A stretch of 64,000 bases of DNA. Source: Massilia putida. Its GTDB lineage: Bacteria; Pseudomonadota; Gammaproteobacteria; Burkholderiales; Burkholderiaceae_D. The notes under the pieces are model-generated. The model saw only the letters and a program-made list of their open reading frames with translations, made no database searches and had not been told where the DNA came from. Location: contig NZ_CP019038.1 of the NCBI RefSeq assembly GCF_001941825.1, forward strand, positions 3,782,001 to 3,846,000, read 5' to 3'. Shown piece after piece: positions 36,438 to 45,959 of the stretch (its first letter is position 1; each line of letters opens with the position of its first letter). The translations under genes were made by a program, and so were the position numbers.

Positions 36438-37264
36438 TCCTGGTTCACTCCTTCGGTGGCGGTGGTGGAAACTTCGGCGCGGGCGCCTTTGCGTTTTTTC
36501 GGGACCGGCTGCGCGGGGGCGGACAAGCGTTCCGCGATGGTCGCGCAGTAGGCGGGGTTCAGTTCGAAACCGGTGAAATGCCGGCCGAGGCGTTTGGCGG
36601 CCAGCGCCGTCGTGCCGCTGCCCATGAACGGGTCGAGCACGACGCCGCCCGGCGGGCATGACGCCTTGACCATGCGCTCGATGATCTCGAGCGGTTTCTG
36701 CGTCGGATGGTCGACCCGTTCCGCATGTTCGCGATGCAGCCGCGACACGCTCCACAAGTCCTTGGGGTTGTAACCCACTTCCAGCCACTTGGCGCCCACG
36801 AAGATCGAGCGCGATCGCGCCTTCTTCGTCTCGGCGTCGTACGGGATACGTACGGAGTCCAAGTCGAAATAATAATCCTTGCGCTTCACGAAGAAGCCGA
36901 TGGTGTCGTGCACCGAGGAAAAGCTCCTGGTGCTGCCCCCCATCGAGGGGACGCGGCGGTCCCAGATGATCTCGTTCATCATCGTCATGCGCCGCTTGAG
37001 CATGACGAAGATCTCGGGCGCGAAGCGCCACGTGAGAAAGATGTACAGGCTGCCGTTGTCTTTCAGTTTCGGCAGCGCACGGTCGATCCAGCGCTCGGTC
37101 CAGGCGAGGTAATCCTCGGTGCTCTGCTGGTCCGAGCCGTTGCCGTAATCCTTGCCGAGATTATACGGCGGGTCCGTCAGGATCAGGTCGATGCTGCCGT
37201 CGGGGATGCGCGCCATGCCGGCCAGCGCATCCTCGCAGAAGACCTGATCGAGCCAGGCCGTCAT
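36434..37264 (-). CDS. Site-specific DNA methyltransferase (beta-class, probably adenine N6) inside the his cluster
   Basis: A 276-residue enzyme with motif IV DPPYNLG at 31-37 before motif [10 protein letters not shown] at 211-219, the beta-class order of N6-adenine/N4-cytosine methyltransferases such as CcrM and M.HinfI. The target region between (about 95-190) includes [15 protein letters not shown]. No restriction endonuclease is adjacent, so it looks like an orphan methyltransferase. It begins with an ATGA overlap on the hisD stop and ends with an ATGA overlap on the hisC start, so it is translationally coupled to histidine synthesis at both ends. The C-terminal tail is lysine-rich and low in complexity. 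The recognition sequence cannot be told. Confidence 0.88.
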   Translation of the reverse strand: MTAWLDQVFCEDALAGMARIPDGSIDLILTDPPYNLGKDYGNGSDQQSTEDYLAWTERWIDRALPKLKDNGSLYIFLTWRFAPEIFVMLKRRMTMMNEIIWDRRVPSMGGSTRSFSSVHDTIGFFVKRKDYYFDLDSVRIPYDAETKKARSRSIFVGAKWLEVGYNPKDLWSVSRLHREHAERVDHPTQKPLEIIERMVKASCPPGGVVLDPFMGSGTTALAAKRLGRHFTGFELNPAYCATIAERLSAPAQPVPKKRKGARAEVSTTATEGVNQE

Positions 37265-38586
37265 GATTCCGGTTGAATCCTGAGTTCTGCGCTGCGCGCG
37301 TGCGCCTGCAGGCCTTCGCCGTACGCCAGTTCGGCCGCGACACGGCCCAGCGTTTGCGCGCCGGCCTCGGACACGAACAGGATCGACGAGCGCTTCTGGA
37401 AATCATACACGCCCAGCGGCGACGAGAAACGCGCCGTGCGCGACGTCGGCAGCACGTGGTTCGGGCCGCAGCAGTAGTCGCCCAGCGACTCGGACGAGAA
37501 GCGGCCCAGGAACATCGCACCCGCGTGGCGGATCTTGTCGGCCCACTGCTGCGGATTCTCGGCCGAGATCTCCAGGTGCTCGGCCGCGATGGCGTTCGAG
37601 ATCGCGCACGCTTCATCCATGTCGCGCACCTTGATCAGCGCGCCGCGGTCCGTCAGCGACGTGGCGATGGTGTCCTTGCGCGGCATCGTCGGCAGCAGTT
37701 TATGAATGCTCGCCTCGACTTGCGCGATGTACTGCGCATCGGGGCACAGCAGGATCGCTTGCGCCAGCTCGTCGTGCTCGGCCTGCGAGAACAGGTCCAT
37801 CGCGACCCAGTCCGGGTCGGTCGTGCCGTCGCACAGCACGAGGATTTCCGACGGGCCCGCGATCATGTCGATGCCGACCGTGCCGAACACGCGGCGCTTG
37901 GCGGCGGCGACATAGGCATTGCCCGGACCGACGATCTTATCCACCGGCGGAATGGTCGCCGTGCCGTAGGCGAGCGCGCCGACGGCCTGTGCGCCGCCGA
38001 TCGTGATCACGCGCGTGACGCCGGCGATCGCGGCGGCCGCGAGCACCATGCGGTTCTTGACGCCATCCGGCGTCGGCACGACCATCACGATTTCCTTCAC
38101 GCCGGCCACTTGCGCGGGAATCGCGTTCATCAGCACCGACGACGGATACGCGGCCTTGCCGCCCGGCACATAGATGCCCACGCGGTCCAGCGGCGTGACG
38201 CGCTGGCCGAGCACCGTGCCGTCGGGCTCCGTGTACGTAAAACCGTTCAGCTCCTGCTTCTGGCGCTCATGGAACACGCGGATGCGTTCCGCGGCCGTGC
38301 GCAGCGCGGTGCGTTGCGACTCCGGCAGCGAATCCAGGGCGGCCTGCAATTCTTCCTGCGTGACGTCGAGGGCAGCCATGCTGGCCGCGCCGCCGTCCGG
38401 GATGCGATCGAATTTGTTCGTGTATTCCAGCACGGCGGCGTCGCCGCGCGCCTTCACGTCGGCGAGGATCTTGGCGACGGCCGATTCGATGGCGTCGTCG
38501 GTCTCGGCTTCGAACGCGAGCAGCGTGTTAAGGGTCTGCTGGAAGCCGGCGGCGGTGGAATCGAGTTTGCGGATCGTGATGGACAT
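37261..38586 (-). CDS. hisD: Histidinol dehydrogenase
   Basis: A 441-residue zinc enzyme starting [11 protein letters not shown] second ATG 12 bases upstream overlaps the hisG stop and is less likely. Conserved blocks include [45 protein letters not shown] and the late [14 protein letters not shown] with the catalytic Glu-His. It oxidises histidinol to histidine with two NAD+. The 3' end overlaps the methyltransferase start by four bases. The gap to hisG is five bases. Confidence 0.95.
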   Translation of the reverse strand: MSITIRKLDSTAAGFQQTLNTLLAFEAETDDAIESAVAKILADVKARGDAAVLEYTNKFDRIPDGGAASMAALDVTQEELQAALDSLPESQRTALRTAAERIRVFHERQKQELNGFTYTEPDGTVLGQRVTPLDRVGIYVPGGKAAYPSSVLMNAIPAQVAGVKEIVMVVPTPDGVKNRMVLAAAAIAGVTRVITIGGAQAVGALAYGTATIPPVDKIVGPGNAYVAAAKRRVFGTVGIDMIAGPSEILVLCDGTTDPDWVAMDLFSQAEHDELAQAILLCPDAQYIAQVEASIHKLLPTMPRKDTIATSLTDRGALIKVRDMDEACAISNAIAAEHLEISAENPQQWADKIRHAGAMFLGRFSSESLGDYCCGPNHVLPTSRTARFSSPLGVYDFQKRSSILFVSEAGAQTLGRVAAELAYGEGLQAHARSAELRIQPES

Positions 38587-38591
38587 GGTCG

Positions 38592-39266
38592 TTAGCATGG
38601 CTGCTGCTTGGACGCGCGTTCGAACGCGTCGATGATCGGTTGCAGGCGCTCGCGCTTGAGTTTCAGGGCGGCCTGGTTGACGACGAGGCGCGACGAGATC
38701 TCCATGATCTTTTCGACTTCGACCAGGTTGTTGGCGCGCAGCGTGCCGCCCGTCGACACGACGTCGACGATGGCGTCGGACAGGCCGACCAGCGGCGCCA
38801 GCTCCATCGAACCATACAGTTTGATGAGGTCGACGTGCACGCCCTTCTTGGCGAAGTGCTCGCGCGCCGTGTGCACGAACTTGGTGGCCACGCGCAGGCG
38901 CGCGCCCTGGCGCACGGCGTTGTCGTAGTCGAAGCCGGCGTTGACGGCCACGGACATGCGGCAGCAGGCGATGCGCAGGTCGATCGGTTGATACAGGCCT
39001 TCGCCGCCATGCTCGAGCAGCACGTCCTTGCCGGCGACGCCGAAGTCGGCGGCGCCATGCTGGACATAGGTCGGCACGTCGGTGGCGCGCACGATCAGCA
39101 CGCGGATGCCCGGGTCGTTGGTGGCGAGGATCAGCTTGCGCGAGGTTTCCGGATTTTCCAGTACCTCGATGCCGGCCGCGGCCAGCAGCGGCAGCGTGTC
39201 TTCGAAGATGCGGCCCTTCGAGAGGGCGAGGATCAGTTGCGAGCTGTCCCGAGTAGTGTCGTTCAT
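38592..39266 (-). CDS. hisG: ATP phosphoribosyltransferase, short form (HisG-S)
   Basis: A 224-residue short-form His[21 protein letters not shown] marks the N-terminus and the PRPP-binding loop appears as [15 protein letters not shown]. It begins histidine synthesis by joining ATP and PRPP. The length lacks the C-terminal ACT-like regulatory domain of the long form, so it should need HisZ for activity and feedback control; hisZ is not in this window. It is the first his gene, 141 bases after murA in transcription order, with a REPIN in the gap. Confidence 0.95.
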   Translation of the reverse strand: MNDTTRDSSQLILALSKGRIFEDTLPLLAAAGIEVLENPETSRKLILATNDPGIRVLIVRATDVPTYVQHGAADFGVAGKDVLLEHGGEGLYQPIDLRIACCRMSVAVNAGFDYDNAVRQGARLRVATKFVHTAREHFAKKGVHVDLIKLYGSMELAPLVGLSDAIVDVVSTGGTLRANNLVEVEKIMEISSRLVVNQAALKLKRERLQPIIDAFERASKQQPC

Positions 39267-39287
39267 GTGACTGCGTTCATTTTGGAC

Positions 39288-39404
39288 CCGTCATTCCCGC
39301 GCACGCGGGAATCCATGCTGAGCTTCCGGGTAAGGCCGACGAGGATTCGACGAATCGGCTGTCGGAGCCTCGGTATGGGTTCCCGCTTGCGCGGGAACGA
39401 CGTT
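39288..39404. repeat. REPIN element between murA and hisG
   Basis: The left REP reads CCGTCATTCCCGCGCACGCG then GGAATCCATGCTGAGC (39288-39323). The right REP is its mirror, CCTCGGTATGGGTTCCCG then CTTGCGCGGGAACGACG. About 45 bases separate them, with an inner CGAGGATTCGACGAATCGG dyad. The element fills nearly all of the murA-hisG gap and would form a large hairpin in a murA-his transcript, possibly lowering or separating his expression. Confidence 0.88.
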
Positions 39405-39407
39405 GTT

Positions 39408-40658
39408 TTATTTGATACGGACGATATCCGCCCCCACCGCCGACAACTTCGCCTCCATCCGGTCATACCCGCGATCCAGGTGATAGATGCGGTCGACGAG
39501 GGTCGTGCCCTCGGCGGCCAGGCCGGCGATCACGAGCGAGGCCGAGGCGCGCAGGTCGGTCGCCATCACGGGCGCGCCGACGAGGCGGTCGACGCCCTTG
39601 ATGAAGGCCGTGTTGCCCTCGGTGGAGATCTGCGCGCCCAGGCGGTTCATTTCCTGCACGTGCATGAAGCGGTTCTCGAAAATGGTTTCGGTGACGCGGC
39701 TCGGGCCGTTCGCGATCGTGTTCACGGCCATGAACTGCGCCTGCATATCGGTCGGGAAGCCCGGGTATTCCGTGGTGCGGAACGAGACCGGCTGCGGCCT
39801 GGCGTCCATGCGCGCGCGGATCGAATCGCCTTCCACGGTCAGCTGGACGCCCATCTCGCGCAGCTTGTCGATGGCCACGTCGAAGATGTCGGTGCGGGTG
39901 CGGGTGATGCGGATGTCGCCGCCCGTCGCCGCGACGGCGCACAGGAACGTGGCCGCTTCGATGCGGTCCGAGATCACCGAGTGCGCGGTGCCGTGCAGGC
40001 TGTCCACGCCCTGGACCACGAGGCGGTCGGTCCCGATGCCCTCGATCTTCGCGCCCATCGCGACGAGCATGTTCGCGAGGTCGGTCACTTCCGGCTCGCG
40101 CGCGGCGTTTTCCAGGACCGTCTCGCCCTCGGCCAGCGTGGCGGCCATCAAGAGGTTCTCCGTGCCCGTCACCGTGATCATGTCCGTGTGGATGCGGGCG
40201 CCCTTCAGGCGGGCGGCTTTCGCGTGGATGTAGCCGCCTTCGATCGTGATGTCGGCGCCCATCGCGCGCAGGCCCTTGATGTGCTGGTCGACGGGACGCG
40301 AACCGATCGCGCAGCCGCCCGGCAGCGACACCTTGGCTTCGCCGAAGCGCGCCAGCATCGGGCCCAGCACGAGGATCGACGCGCGCATCGTCTTCACCAG
40401 TTCGTACGGTGCGACGAGGGTGTCGATGGCGGATCCGTTCAGCACGACGTTCTCGTCGTCCTGCGTGACTTTCAACCCGGTCTGCTCGAGCAGGCGCAGC
40501 ATCGTGCGCACGTCGTGCAGGCGCGGCACGTTCGACAGGCGCAGGTCGCCGGACGTCAGCAAGCCCGCGCACAGGATCGGAAGCGCCGCGTTCTTGGCGC
40601 CCGAGATGGGGATGTCACCGTTCAGGCGCTTGCCGCCGACGATCTGGAGCTTGTCCAT
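39408..40658 (-). CDS. murA: UDP-N-acetylglucosamine 1-carboxyvinyltransferase
   Basis: A 416-residue enzyme of the EPSP-synthase fold, starting [20 protein letters not shown] with the substrate-binding KNAALP. The catalytic Cys116 in [14 protein letters not shown] is the residue alkylated by fosfomycin in the family. It transfers enolpyruvate from PEP to UDP-GlcNAc, the first committed step of peptidoglycan synthesis. It lies three bases after ibaG, the usual betaproteobacterial pairing. Confidence 0.96.
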   Translation of the reverse strand: MDKLQIVGGKRLNGDIPISGAKNAALPILCAGLLTSGDLRLSNVPRLHDVRTMLRLLEQTGLKVTQDDENVVLNGSAIDTLVAPYELVKTMRASILVLGPMLARFGEAKVSLPGGCAIGSRPVDQHIKGLRAMGADITIEGGYIHAKAARLKGARIHTDMITVTGTENLLMAATLAEGETVLENAAREPEVTDLANMLVAMGAKIEGIGTDRLVVQGVDSLHGTAHSVISDRIEAATFLCAVAATGGDIRITRTRTDIFDVAIDKLREMGVQLTVEGDSIRARMDARPQPVSFRTTEYPGFPTDMQAQFMAVNTIANGPSRVTETIFENRFMHVQEMNRLGAQISTEGNTAFIKGVDRLVGAPVMATDLRASASLVIAGLAAEGTTLVDRIYHLDRGYDRMEAKLSAVGADIVRIK

Positions 40659-40661
40659 CGA

Positions 40662-40898
40662 TTATCCTTGGTACTCGTCGGGGGCCAGCGTCTTCATCGA
40701 CAGCGCGTGGATTTCCTCGCGCATGCGGTCGCCCAACGCGGCGTAGACGATCTGGTGGCGCTGGATGCGGCTCTTGCCGGCGAACGCGGGCGAGACGATG
40801 ACGGCGCTGAAATGCTGGCCGTCGCCCTCCACTTCGAGGTGGGTGCACTCCAGGCCCTTTTGGATGTAGCCGTGGATGAGTTCGGGTGTAGTAACCAT
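40662..40898 (-). CDS. ibaG: BolA-family protein IbaG
   Basis: A 78-residue BolA/YrbA-like protein with the class II KH-like fold: an N-terminal helix (PELIHGYIQKGLECTHLEVE) and the conserved RIQRHQIVYAALGDRM helix with the invariant histidine. BolA proteins bind [2Fe-2S] clusters with monothiol glutaredoxins. The IbaG branch typically lies next to murA and responds to acid stress in enterobacteria; that role is not shown here. Confidence 0.9.
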   Translation of the reverse strand: MVTTPELIHGYIQKGLECTHLEVEGDGQHFSAVIVSPAFAGKSRIQRHQIVYAALGDRMREEIHALSMKTLAPDEYQG

Positions 40899-40904
40899 GT
40901 TTTG

Positions 40905-41672
40905 TCAGTGACGCAGCTTGTAGCCGCGACGAAGCAGATTGATTGCGATAGCGGCCAAGGCCACGAAGAAGACGGCGACGATGGCCAGGCTGGTCCAGGG
41001 CGACACGTCGGACTGGCCAAAGAAACCATAGCGGAACCCGTCAATCATATAAAAGAACGGGTTGAAATGCGAGACTGCAAGCCAGAACGGCGGAAGTTTC
41101 TTAATGGAATAGAACACACCGGCCAAAAATGTTGCAGGCGTGATCAAAAAGTTCTGGAACGCGGCCAGCTGGTCGAATTTTTCCGCCCAGATGCCGGCGA
41201 TGACGCCCAGCGTACCCAGGATGCCCGCGCCCAGCAGCGCGAACACGACGATCCACAGCGGCGCGACAAAACTCAGGTGCGCGAACCACGCCATGATGAC
41301 GAACACGCCCAGGCCGACGGCCAGCCCGCGCACGACGGACGCCGTCACGTACGCGGACAAAATCTCCACGTGCGACAGCGGCGGCAGCAGGATGAACACG
41401 AGGTTGCCCGTGATTTTCGATTGGATCAGCGACGACGACGAGTTGGCGAACGCGTTCTGCAGCACGCTCATCATCACCAGGCCGGGGACGAGGAAGGACG
41501 TGTAGCTGACGCCGTCCAGCATCTCGACGCGGCCGTCCAGCACGTGGCCGAAGATCAGCAAATACAGCATCGCGCTGACGACGGGCGCGGCGATGGTCTG
41601 CGTCGCGACCTTCCAGAAACGCAGGATCTCTTTGAAGAACAGGGTCTTGAAGCCCACCGAAAACAGATTCAT
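40905..41672 (-). CDS. ABC-2 type transporter permease (YadH-like)
   Basis: A 255-residue inner-membrane protein with six hydrophobic segments and ABC-2 membrane text (FLVPGLVMMSVLQNAFANSS, NFLITPATFLAGVFYSIKKL). The start at 41672 (MNLFSVGFKTLFFKEILRFW) overlaps the ATPase gene by ATGA. The pair resembles YadG/YadH, whose substrate is not established. It lies between the mla terminator and ibaG-murA, a conserved position in Burkholderiales that suggests an envelope role. Confidence 0.88.
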   Translation of the reverse strand: MNLFSVGFKTLFFKEILRFWKVATQTIAAPVVSAMLYLLIFGHVLDGRVEMLDGVSYTSFLVPGLVMMSVLQNAFANSSSSLIQSKITGNLVFILLPPLSHVEILSAYVTASVVRGLAVGLGVFVIMAWFAHLSFVAPLWIVVFALLGAGILGTLGVIAGIWAEKFDQLAAFQNFLITPATFLAGVFYSIKKLPPFWLAVSHFNPFFYMIDGFRYGFFGQSDVSPWTSLAIVAVFFVALAAIAINLLRRGYKLRH

Positions 41673-42601
41673 CGTACGGATGCTCCAGCTTGAGATTCGC
41701 CTTCCATGATCTGGATAAAGATGTCTTCCAGGTCGGCCTGCTGCAGCTGCATCTCGTCGATCTCGGCGCCCGATTCGCGCAGGCGCGCGAGGATGCCTTC
41801 GACCTCGCTGTACTCGTTGACGCGCAACGTGTACGTGTCGCCGCCATTGTGTTCGTCGTGCGCGACGAGGTGGCGCAGGCCGTCCGGCAGCGTCCCGTGC
41901 TTCAGGTGCACGACGAGCGACGAGCCGGACACGCGGCGCAGCAGCTGCGACATGGTGTCCAGCGCGACGACGTTGCCCGTCTTGAGCATGGCCACGCGCT
42001 GGCACATGGCCTGCGCTTCTTCCAGGTAGTGCGTCGTCAGGACGACCGTGTGGCCCTCGCGGTTCAGGCGCGAGATGAATTTCCATAACGTCTGGCGCAG
42101 TTCGACGTCGACGCCGGCCGTCGGTTCGTCCAGCACGATCACGGGCGGTTTATGGACGAGGGCTTGCGCGACCAGGACGCGGCGCTTCATGCCTCCGGAC
42201 AGCGCCCGCATATTGACGTCCGCCTTGGGCGTGAGGTCGAGGTTTTCCATGACCTCGTCGATCCATGCATCGTTATTCTTAAGGCCGAAGTAGCCCGACT
42301 GCAGGCGCAGCGTCTCGCGCACGGTGAAGAACGGGTCGAACACGAGTTCCTGCGGCACGACGCCCAGCTTCATGCGCGCTGCGCGGAAATCCTTCACGAC
42401 GTCGTGGCCGTGGATGCGCACGCTGCCCACATCCGGGCGGATGAGGCCGGCAATGGTCGAAATCAGAGTCGTCTTGCCGGCGCCGTTCGGGCCGAGCAGG
42501 CCGAAGAATTCGCCTTGTTCGATGTTCAGTGAAACGCCCTTCAGGGCTTTGAAGCCCTTATAGCTTTTCTCGACGCTGTCGATCTGGATGGCTGCTGTCA
42601 T
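41669..42601 (-). CDS. ABC transporter ATP-binding protein (YadG-like)
   Basis: A 310-residue ATPase. Walker A is GPNGAGKTT at 37-45; the signature motif LSGGMKRR and Walker B VIVLDEPTAGVD follow, then the H-loop TTHYLEEA. The start at 42601 (MTAAIQIDSVEKSYKGF) follows a terminator at 42657-42689, so a new promoter is needed in the short gap. The C-terminal 80 residues (from about 230) are an extension common in this subfamily. It energises the adjacent ABC-2 permease. Confidence 0.9.
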   Translation of the reverse strand: MTAAIQIDSVEKSYKGFKALKGVSLNIEQGEFFGLLGPNGAGKTTLISTIAGLIRPDVGSVRIHGHDVVKDFRAARMKLGVVPQELVFDPFFTVRETLRLQSGYFGLKNNDAWIDEVMENLDLTPKADVNMRALSGGMKRRVLVAQALVHKPPVIVLDEPTAGVDVELRQTLWKFISRLNREGHTVVLTTHYLEEAQAMCQRVAMLKTGNVVALDTMSQLLRRVSGSSLVVHLKHGTLPDGLRHLVAHDEHNGGDTYTLRVNEYSEVEGILARLRESGAEIDEMQLQQADLEDIFIQIMEGESQAGASVR

Positions 42602-42656
42602 GCGTTGGGGATCCGGAGGATCGGAACCGTGCGGGGGAAACGGGCCATTATAGAAG

Positions 42657-42689
42657 AAAACGCCACAGCGTTCCGGGCCGTGGCGTTTT
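42657..42689 (-). terminator. Terminator at the end of the mla operon
   Basis: AAAACGCCAC (42657-42666) and GTGGCGTTTT (42680-42689) form a 10-bp stem with A/T flanks on both sides, so it could work in both directions. On the minus strand it lies about 85 bases past the mlaB stop and ahead of the ABC ATPase start. Confidence 0.75.
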
Positions 42690-42774
42690 TGGAGATGCGG
42701 GTAGAGCGGGGTGATGGATACCGGGGGCATCCATCACGTGCCCACGCGTGACATTCGCGCGTCGTTGGCGCCGG

Positions 42775-43050
42775 TTAGATGCGGCCTAACAACCCGTCGA
42801 CGCCGTACAACTTTGCCAACGCATCCACGTTGGCCGGCACATTGATGAACTTGAGGCTGCGCCCCTGCCCTTGCGCGCGGCGCTGCCAGGCCAGCATCAG
42901 GGCCAGGGCCGAGGAATCGGCGGCCTTGACGCCGCCGAGGTCGAACACGGTTTCGCCGGCGGTCACGGCCGCGCAGCCCTGCGCCAGCGCCGCTTGGGCG
43001 TTGCCGAACGTCAGGGCTTCGAGCGAGAGCATGGGGTTCGCTTCCGCCAT
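42775..43050 (-). CDS. mlaB: STAS-domain protein MlaB
   Basis: A 91-residue STAS-domain protein starting MAEANPMLSLEALTFGNAQA; the longer frame to 43188 runs antisense to mlaC. The family core FDLGGVKAADSSALALMLAW includes the conserved serine pair. MlaB binds the MlaF ATPase and is needed for assembly and activity of the MlaFEDB complex in the inner membrane. It is the last gene of the operon, two bases after the mlaC stop. Confidence 0.87.
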   Translation of the reverse strand: MAEANPMLSLEALTFGNAQAALAQGCAAVTAGETVFDLGGVKAADSSALALMLAWQRRAQGQGRSLKFINVPANVDALAKLYGVDGLLGRI

Positions 43051-43052
43051 GC

Positions 43053-43706
43053 TTACTTCTGCGGGGCCTTGTTGAGCGGCTTGTTGGCCAGCTGCTCGTT
43101 GCGGTCGTGCAGCTTCTTGATCAGGCCGTCGATGCCGCCCTTGCTGATTTCCGAGGCGAAGGTGCTCTTGTAGGTCTCGACCAGCCACGCGCCCAGCACG
43201 TTCAAGTCGAAGATCTTCCAGCCCTGCGGGCCCTTGGCCAGGCGGTAGTTCAGGGTGATCGGCTCGCCGCGGGTCAGGTTGACCTGCGATTTCACTTCGA
43301 CTTCCGTGTCGGCCGGGTCGGCGCGGAACGGTTTGAACTCGATGGTTTCGTTCTTGATCTGCGACAGCGCACCGGCGTAGGTGTACACGAGCAGCGTGCG
43401 GAATTCTTCCGCCAGCTGCTTCTGCTGCTCCGGCGTCGCCTGGCGCCAGAAGCGGCCGGCGGCCTGGGCGGTCATCTTTTCCGAATCCACGTACGGCAGG
43501 ATCTTGGTGTTGACCAGATCCATGATCTTGCGGGTATTGCCGGCCTGGATGTCCTTGTCGGCCTTGACGCTGTCGATGACGTCGGTGGAGACGCGCTTGA
43601 CGAGTGCGTCCGGTGCTTCGATGGCGGCACGGGCCGGCGCCACCAGGACGCTGGTGGAAAGGGCCACGGCGGCGGCGGTCACGATCAGTTTTGCGATGGG
43701 CTTCAT
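43053..43706 (-). CDS. mlaC: Periplasmic phospholipid-binding protein MlaC
   Basis: A 217-residue periplasmic protein. A Sec signal (IAKLIVTAAAVALSTSVLVA) is cleaved after APARA. The body has the MlaC/Ttg2D fold text (PDALVKRVSTDVIDSVKADK, YTYAGALSQIKNETIEFKPF, GWKIFDLNVLGAWLVETYKS). It shuttles phospholipids between the outer-membrane MlaA complex and inner-membrane MlaFEDB. AAGGA upstream of the ATG supports the start. The lysine-rich tail is not conserved. Confidence 0.93.
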   Translation of the reverse strand: MKPIAKLIVTAAAVALSTSVLVAPARAAIEAPDALVKRVSTDVIDSVKADKDIQAGNTRKIMDLVNTKILPYVDSEKMTAQAAGRFWRQATPEQQKQLAEEFRTLLVYTYAGALSQIKNETIEFKPFRADPADTEVEVKSQVNLTRGEPITLNYRLAKGPQGWKIFDLNVLGAWLVETYKSTFASEISKGGIDGLIKKLHDRNEQLANKPLNKAPQK

Positions 43707-43783
43707 ACGCTTCCTTTATCTGGGTTAGGTCTGGCCCGGCGGTCCCGCGTGCTGCGCGGACGGCCTGGCTGTACCGTGGTTAA

Positions 43784-44692
43784 CTATTTACTGGCCGGTT
43801 CGGATGACACGGGCGCCGGTACGGGCGGATTATTCGGTGCCGAACCTGCCGCGGGGGCCGGAGCAGGCTCGTCCGCGCCGTCTTCCGGGACCGGTTTCGG
43901 GCCCAGCTTCACGCCCAGCTTCGATTCGACCTTTTCTTGCACCTTTTCCAGCTTTTCGTGGACCTTGTCGGCGCGTTCCTGCGCCTTGTCCGTGTCGAGC
44001 ACCTTGCTGGTGCGGCGCTGCATATAGCCGTCACGGATGAACTCGTAGCGGTCGAGCGCGGCGTCTTCCAGCAGGTTCGACGCGTCCAGCACGCTGGCGC
44101 GCTGGTCGACCGCGCGCAGGACGATGCCGCCGGTACGCCAAGGCACATCGTCCACATGGGTCCACGGATCACCCCACCAGTCGCCCGGCAAGGCCACGGT
44201 ATCACGCACCGTAGATGGGCCCAGCAAGGGCAACATCAAGTAGGGACCGCTCGGCACGCCCCAATAACCCAGCGTCTGGCCGAGGTCTTCGTTATGCTTG
44301 CGCATGCCGGCCGGGGTGGCGATGTCGAGCACGCCGGCGAGGCCCAGGGTCGAGTTCACGGCGAAACGCATGAAATCGTTCAAGCCGTCCTGCCCCTTGA
44401 GCTGGGCGAAATTGTTCAGCGAACTCCACAGGTCCGTCAAGTTACCGAAGAAATTGTTCACGCCGGTTTGCACGAAGCTCGGGGTGACGTTCTTGTAGGC
44501 AGTGGCGGCCGGCTTCAGGGCGACGCGGTCGACCGTGTCATTGAAGCTGAACATGGCACGGTTGAACTTCTCGAACGGGTCCTTGGGATTGCCAGTCGTC
44601 GCGCAGCCGCTCAGCAATACGGCTGCACCGAGTGCCAGCGCCAAGCCGGTGCGTGCTTTGCGCGGCGTGGCGGAGTCATTGCGGTTCGTCAT
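43784..44692 (-). CDS. mlaA: Outer-membrane lipoprotein MlaA (VacJ)
   Basis: A 302-residue lipoprotein. The lipobox LLSGC ends at Cys30 after a hydrophobic signal. The MlaA core spans about 40-240 (DPFEKFNRAMFSFNDTVDRV, GLAGVLDIATPAGM, GVPSGPYLMLPLLGPSTVRD). From 245 a charged coiled segment and a Pro/Ala-rich tail (PEDGADEPAPAPAAG) follow. It removes misplaced phospholipid from the outer leaflet. In enterobacteria mlaA lies elsewhere; here it is inside the operon. Its ATG overlaps the mlaD stop by four bases. Confidence 0.93.
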   Translation of the reverse strand: MTNRNDSATPRKARTGLALALGAAVLLSGCATTGNPKDPFEKFNRAMFSFNDTVDRVALKPAATAYKNVTPSFVQTGVNNFFGNLTDLWSSLNNFAQLKGQDGLNDFMRFAVNSTLGLAGVLDIATPAGMRKHNEDLGQTLGYWGVPSGPYLMLPLLGPSTVRDTVALPGDWWGDPWTHVDDVPWRTGGIVLRAVDQRASVLDASNLLEDAALDRYEFIRDGYMQRRTSKVLDTDKAQERADKVHEKLEKVQEKVESKLGVKLGPKPVPEDGADEPAPAPAAGSAPNNPPVPAPVSSEPASK

Positions 44693-45162
44693 TTGCTACT
44701 GTCCTTTCCTTCGGCTGCCTTGCTGTAAATAAATTGATTAATCAAATCTTCGAGCACGGCGGCCGATTGCGTCCGGGTGATGCGGTCGCCCTGGACGAGG
44801 TTGTTCGTATCGCCGCCGGCCTCGATGCCGACGTATTGCTCACCCAACAGGCCCGAAGTCAGGATCTTCAGGGAGCTGTCTTTCGGGAACTTATAAGCAG
44901 GATTCAGATCCAGGCGAACGATGGCCTGGAAGCTCTTGTCGTCGAACGAGATGTCACCCACGCGGCCCACGACCACGCCCGCGCTCTTGACGGGCGATTG
45001 CGGCTTCAGGCCGCCGATGTTGTCGAACTTGCCCGTGATCGAGTACGTCTTGCTGAACGAGATCGTGCTCATGTTACCGGCTTTGAGTGCCAGGAAAAGG
45101 AGCGATAACGCACCCAACAGGACAAAAAGGCCGACCCAGACGTCAATGGATTTACGATGCAT
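44689..45162 (-). CDS. mlaD: Phospholipid transport MCE protein MlaD
   Basis: A 157-residue single MCE-domain protein with an N-terminal membrane anchor (DVWVGLFVLLGALSLLFLAL) and the MCE core (GLKPQSPVKSAGVVVGRVGD, LTSGLLGEQYVGIEAG). It forms the hexameric ring between MlaE and MlaC. I use the ATG at 45162 (MHRKSIDVW); an in-frame GTG at 45180 touches the mlaE stop and is less likely. Confidence 0.92.
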   Translation of the reverse strand: MHRKSIDVWVGLFVLLGALSLLFLALKAGNMSTISFSKTYSITGKFDNIGGLKPQSPVKSAGVVVGRVGDISFDDKSFQAIVRLDLNPAYKFPKDSSLKILTSGLLGEQYVGIEAGGDTNNLVQGDRITRTQSAAVLEDLINQFIYSKAAEGKDSSK

Positions 45163-45179
45163 AAGTTTTTCCCAACTCA

Positions 45180-45959
45180 CTATTTATTAAACATCAAGGC
45201 GGTCATGATGAAGTCCAGCCCCAGCACCATCAGCGACGCGATCACGACAGTCCGCGTGGTGGCGCGCGATACGCCTTCCGGCGTCGGCTGCGCTTCATAG
45301 CCCTGGAACAGCGCCGTGAAAGTCACGGCGATGCCGAACACAAAACTCTTGATGACGCCATTCATGATGTCGCGGCGCACGTCGATGTTCGCCTGCATCT
45401 GCGACCAGAACGCGCCCTCGTCCACGCCGATCAGCTGCACGCCGACCAGGTAGCCGCCGATCACGCCGATGGCGGAGAACACGGCGGCCAGCACCGGCAT
45501 GGCGATCAGGCCGGCCCAGAAACGGGGCGCCAGCACGCGCTGGATTGGGTTGACGGCCATCATTTCCATCGCGGTCAATTGCTCGCCGGCCTTCATGAGG
45601 CCGATTTCCGCCGTCAGCGACGTGCCCGCGCGGCCCGCGAACAGCAGCGCCGTGACCACCGGCCCCAGTTCGCGCAGCAGCGACAACGCCACCAGCTGGC
45701 CGAGCTTTTCTTCGGCGCCGAACTGGCTCAGCGTGTAATACCCCTGCAGGCCCAGCACCATGCCGACGAACAGGCCGGACACGGTGATGATCAGCAGAGA
45801 GTAATTGCCGATGAAGTGGATCTGTTCCGAGATCAGCGTGGGACGGCGCAGCGCGCCCGGCGACTTGGCGGCCAGGCCGCCGAACGAGCGCGTGACGAAG
45901 CCGATGCGGGCCAGCGTGTCGAGGACGAAACCACCAATGAAACCAAGAATATTGGTCAT
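45180..45959 (-). CDS. mlaE: Phospholipid ABC transporter permease MlaE
   Basis: A 259-residue permease of the MlaE/Ttg2B family with about five hydrophobic segments. Family blocks include GRAGTSLTAEIGLMKAGEQL, MAVNPIQRVLAPRFWAGLIA and the C-terminal GVSRATTRTVVIASLMVLGL. It is the membrane core of MlaFEDB. The start overlaps the mlaF stop by four bases. Confidence 0.94.
   Translation of the reverse strand: MTNILGFIGGFVLDTLARIGFVTRSFGGLAAKSPGALRRPTLISEQIHFIGNYSLLIITVSGLFVGMVLGLQGYYTLSQFGAEEKLGQLVALSLLRELGPVVTALLFAGRAGTSLTAEIGLMKAGEQLTAMEMMAVNPIQRVLAPRFWAGLIAMPVLAAVFSAIGVIGGYLVGVQLIGVDEGAFWSQMQANIDVRRDIMNGVIKSFVFGIAVTFTALFQGYEAQPTPEGVSRATTRTVVIASLMVLGLDFIMTALMFNK

Noticed and set aside
36438..37031. 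N-terminal extension of hisC to 562 residues
   Set aside because: It runs out of frame through the methyltransferase gene; hisC similarity begins at the ATG overlapping the methyltransferase stop.
38640..41693. 1017-residue plus-strand frame opposite hisG, murA, ibaG and the ABC permease
   Set aside because: It crosses four recognised genes and a REPIN; it is an antisense shadow.
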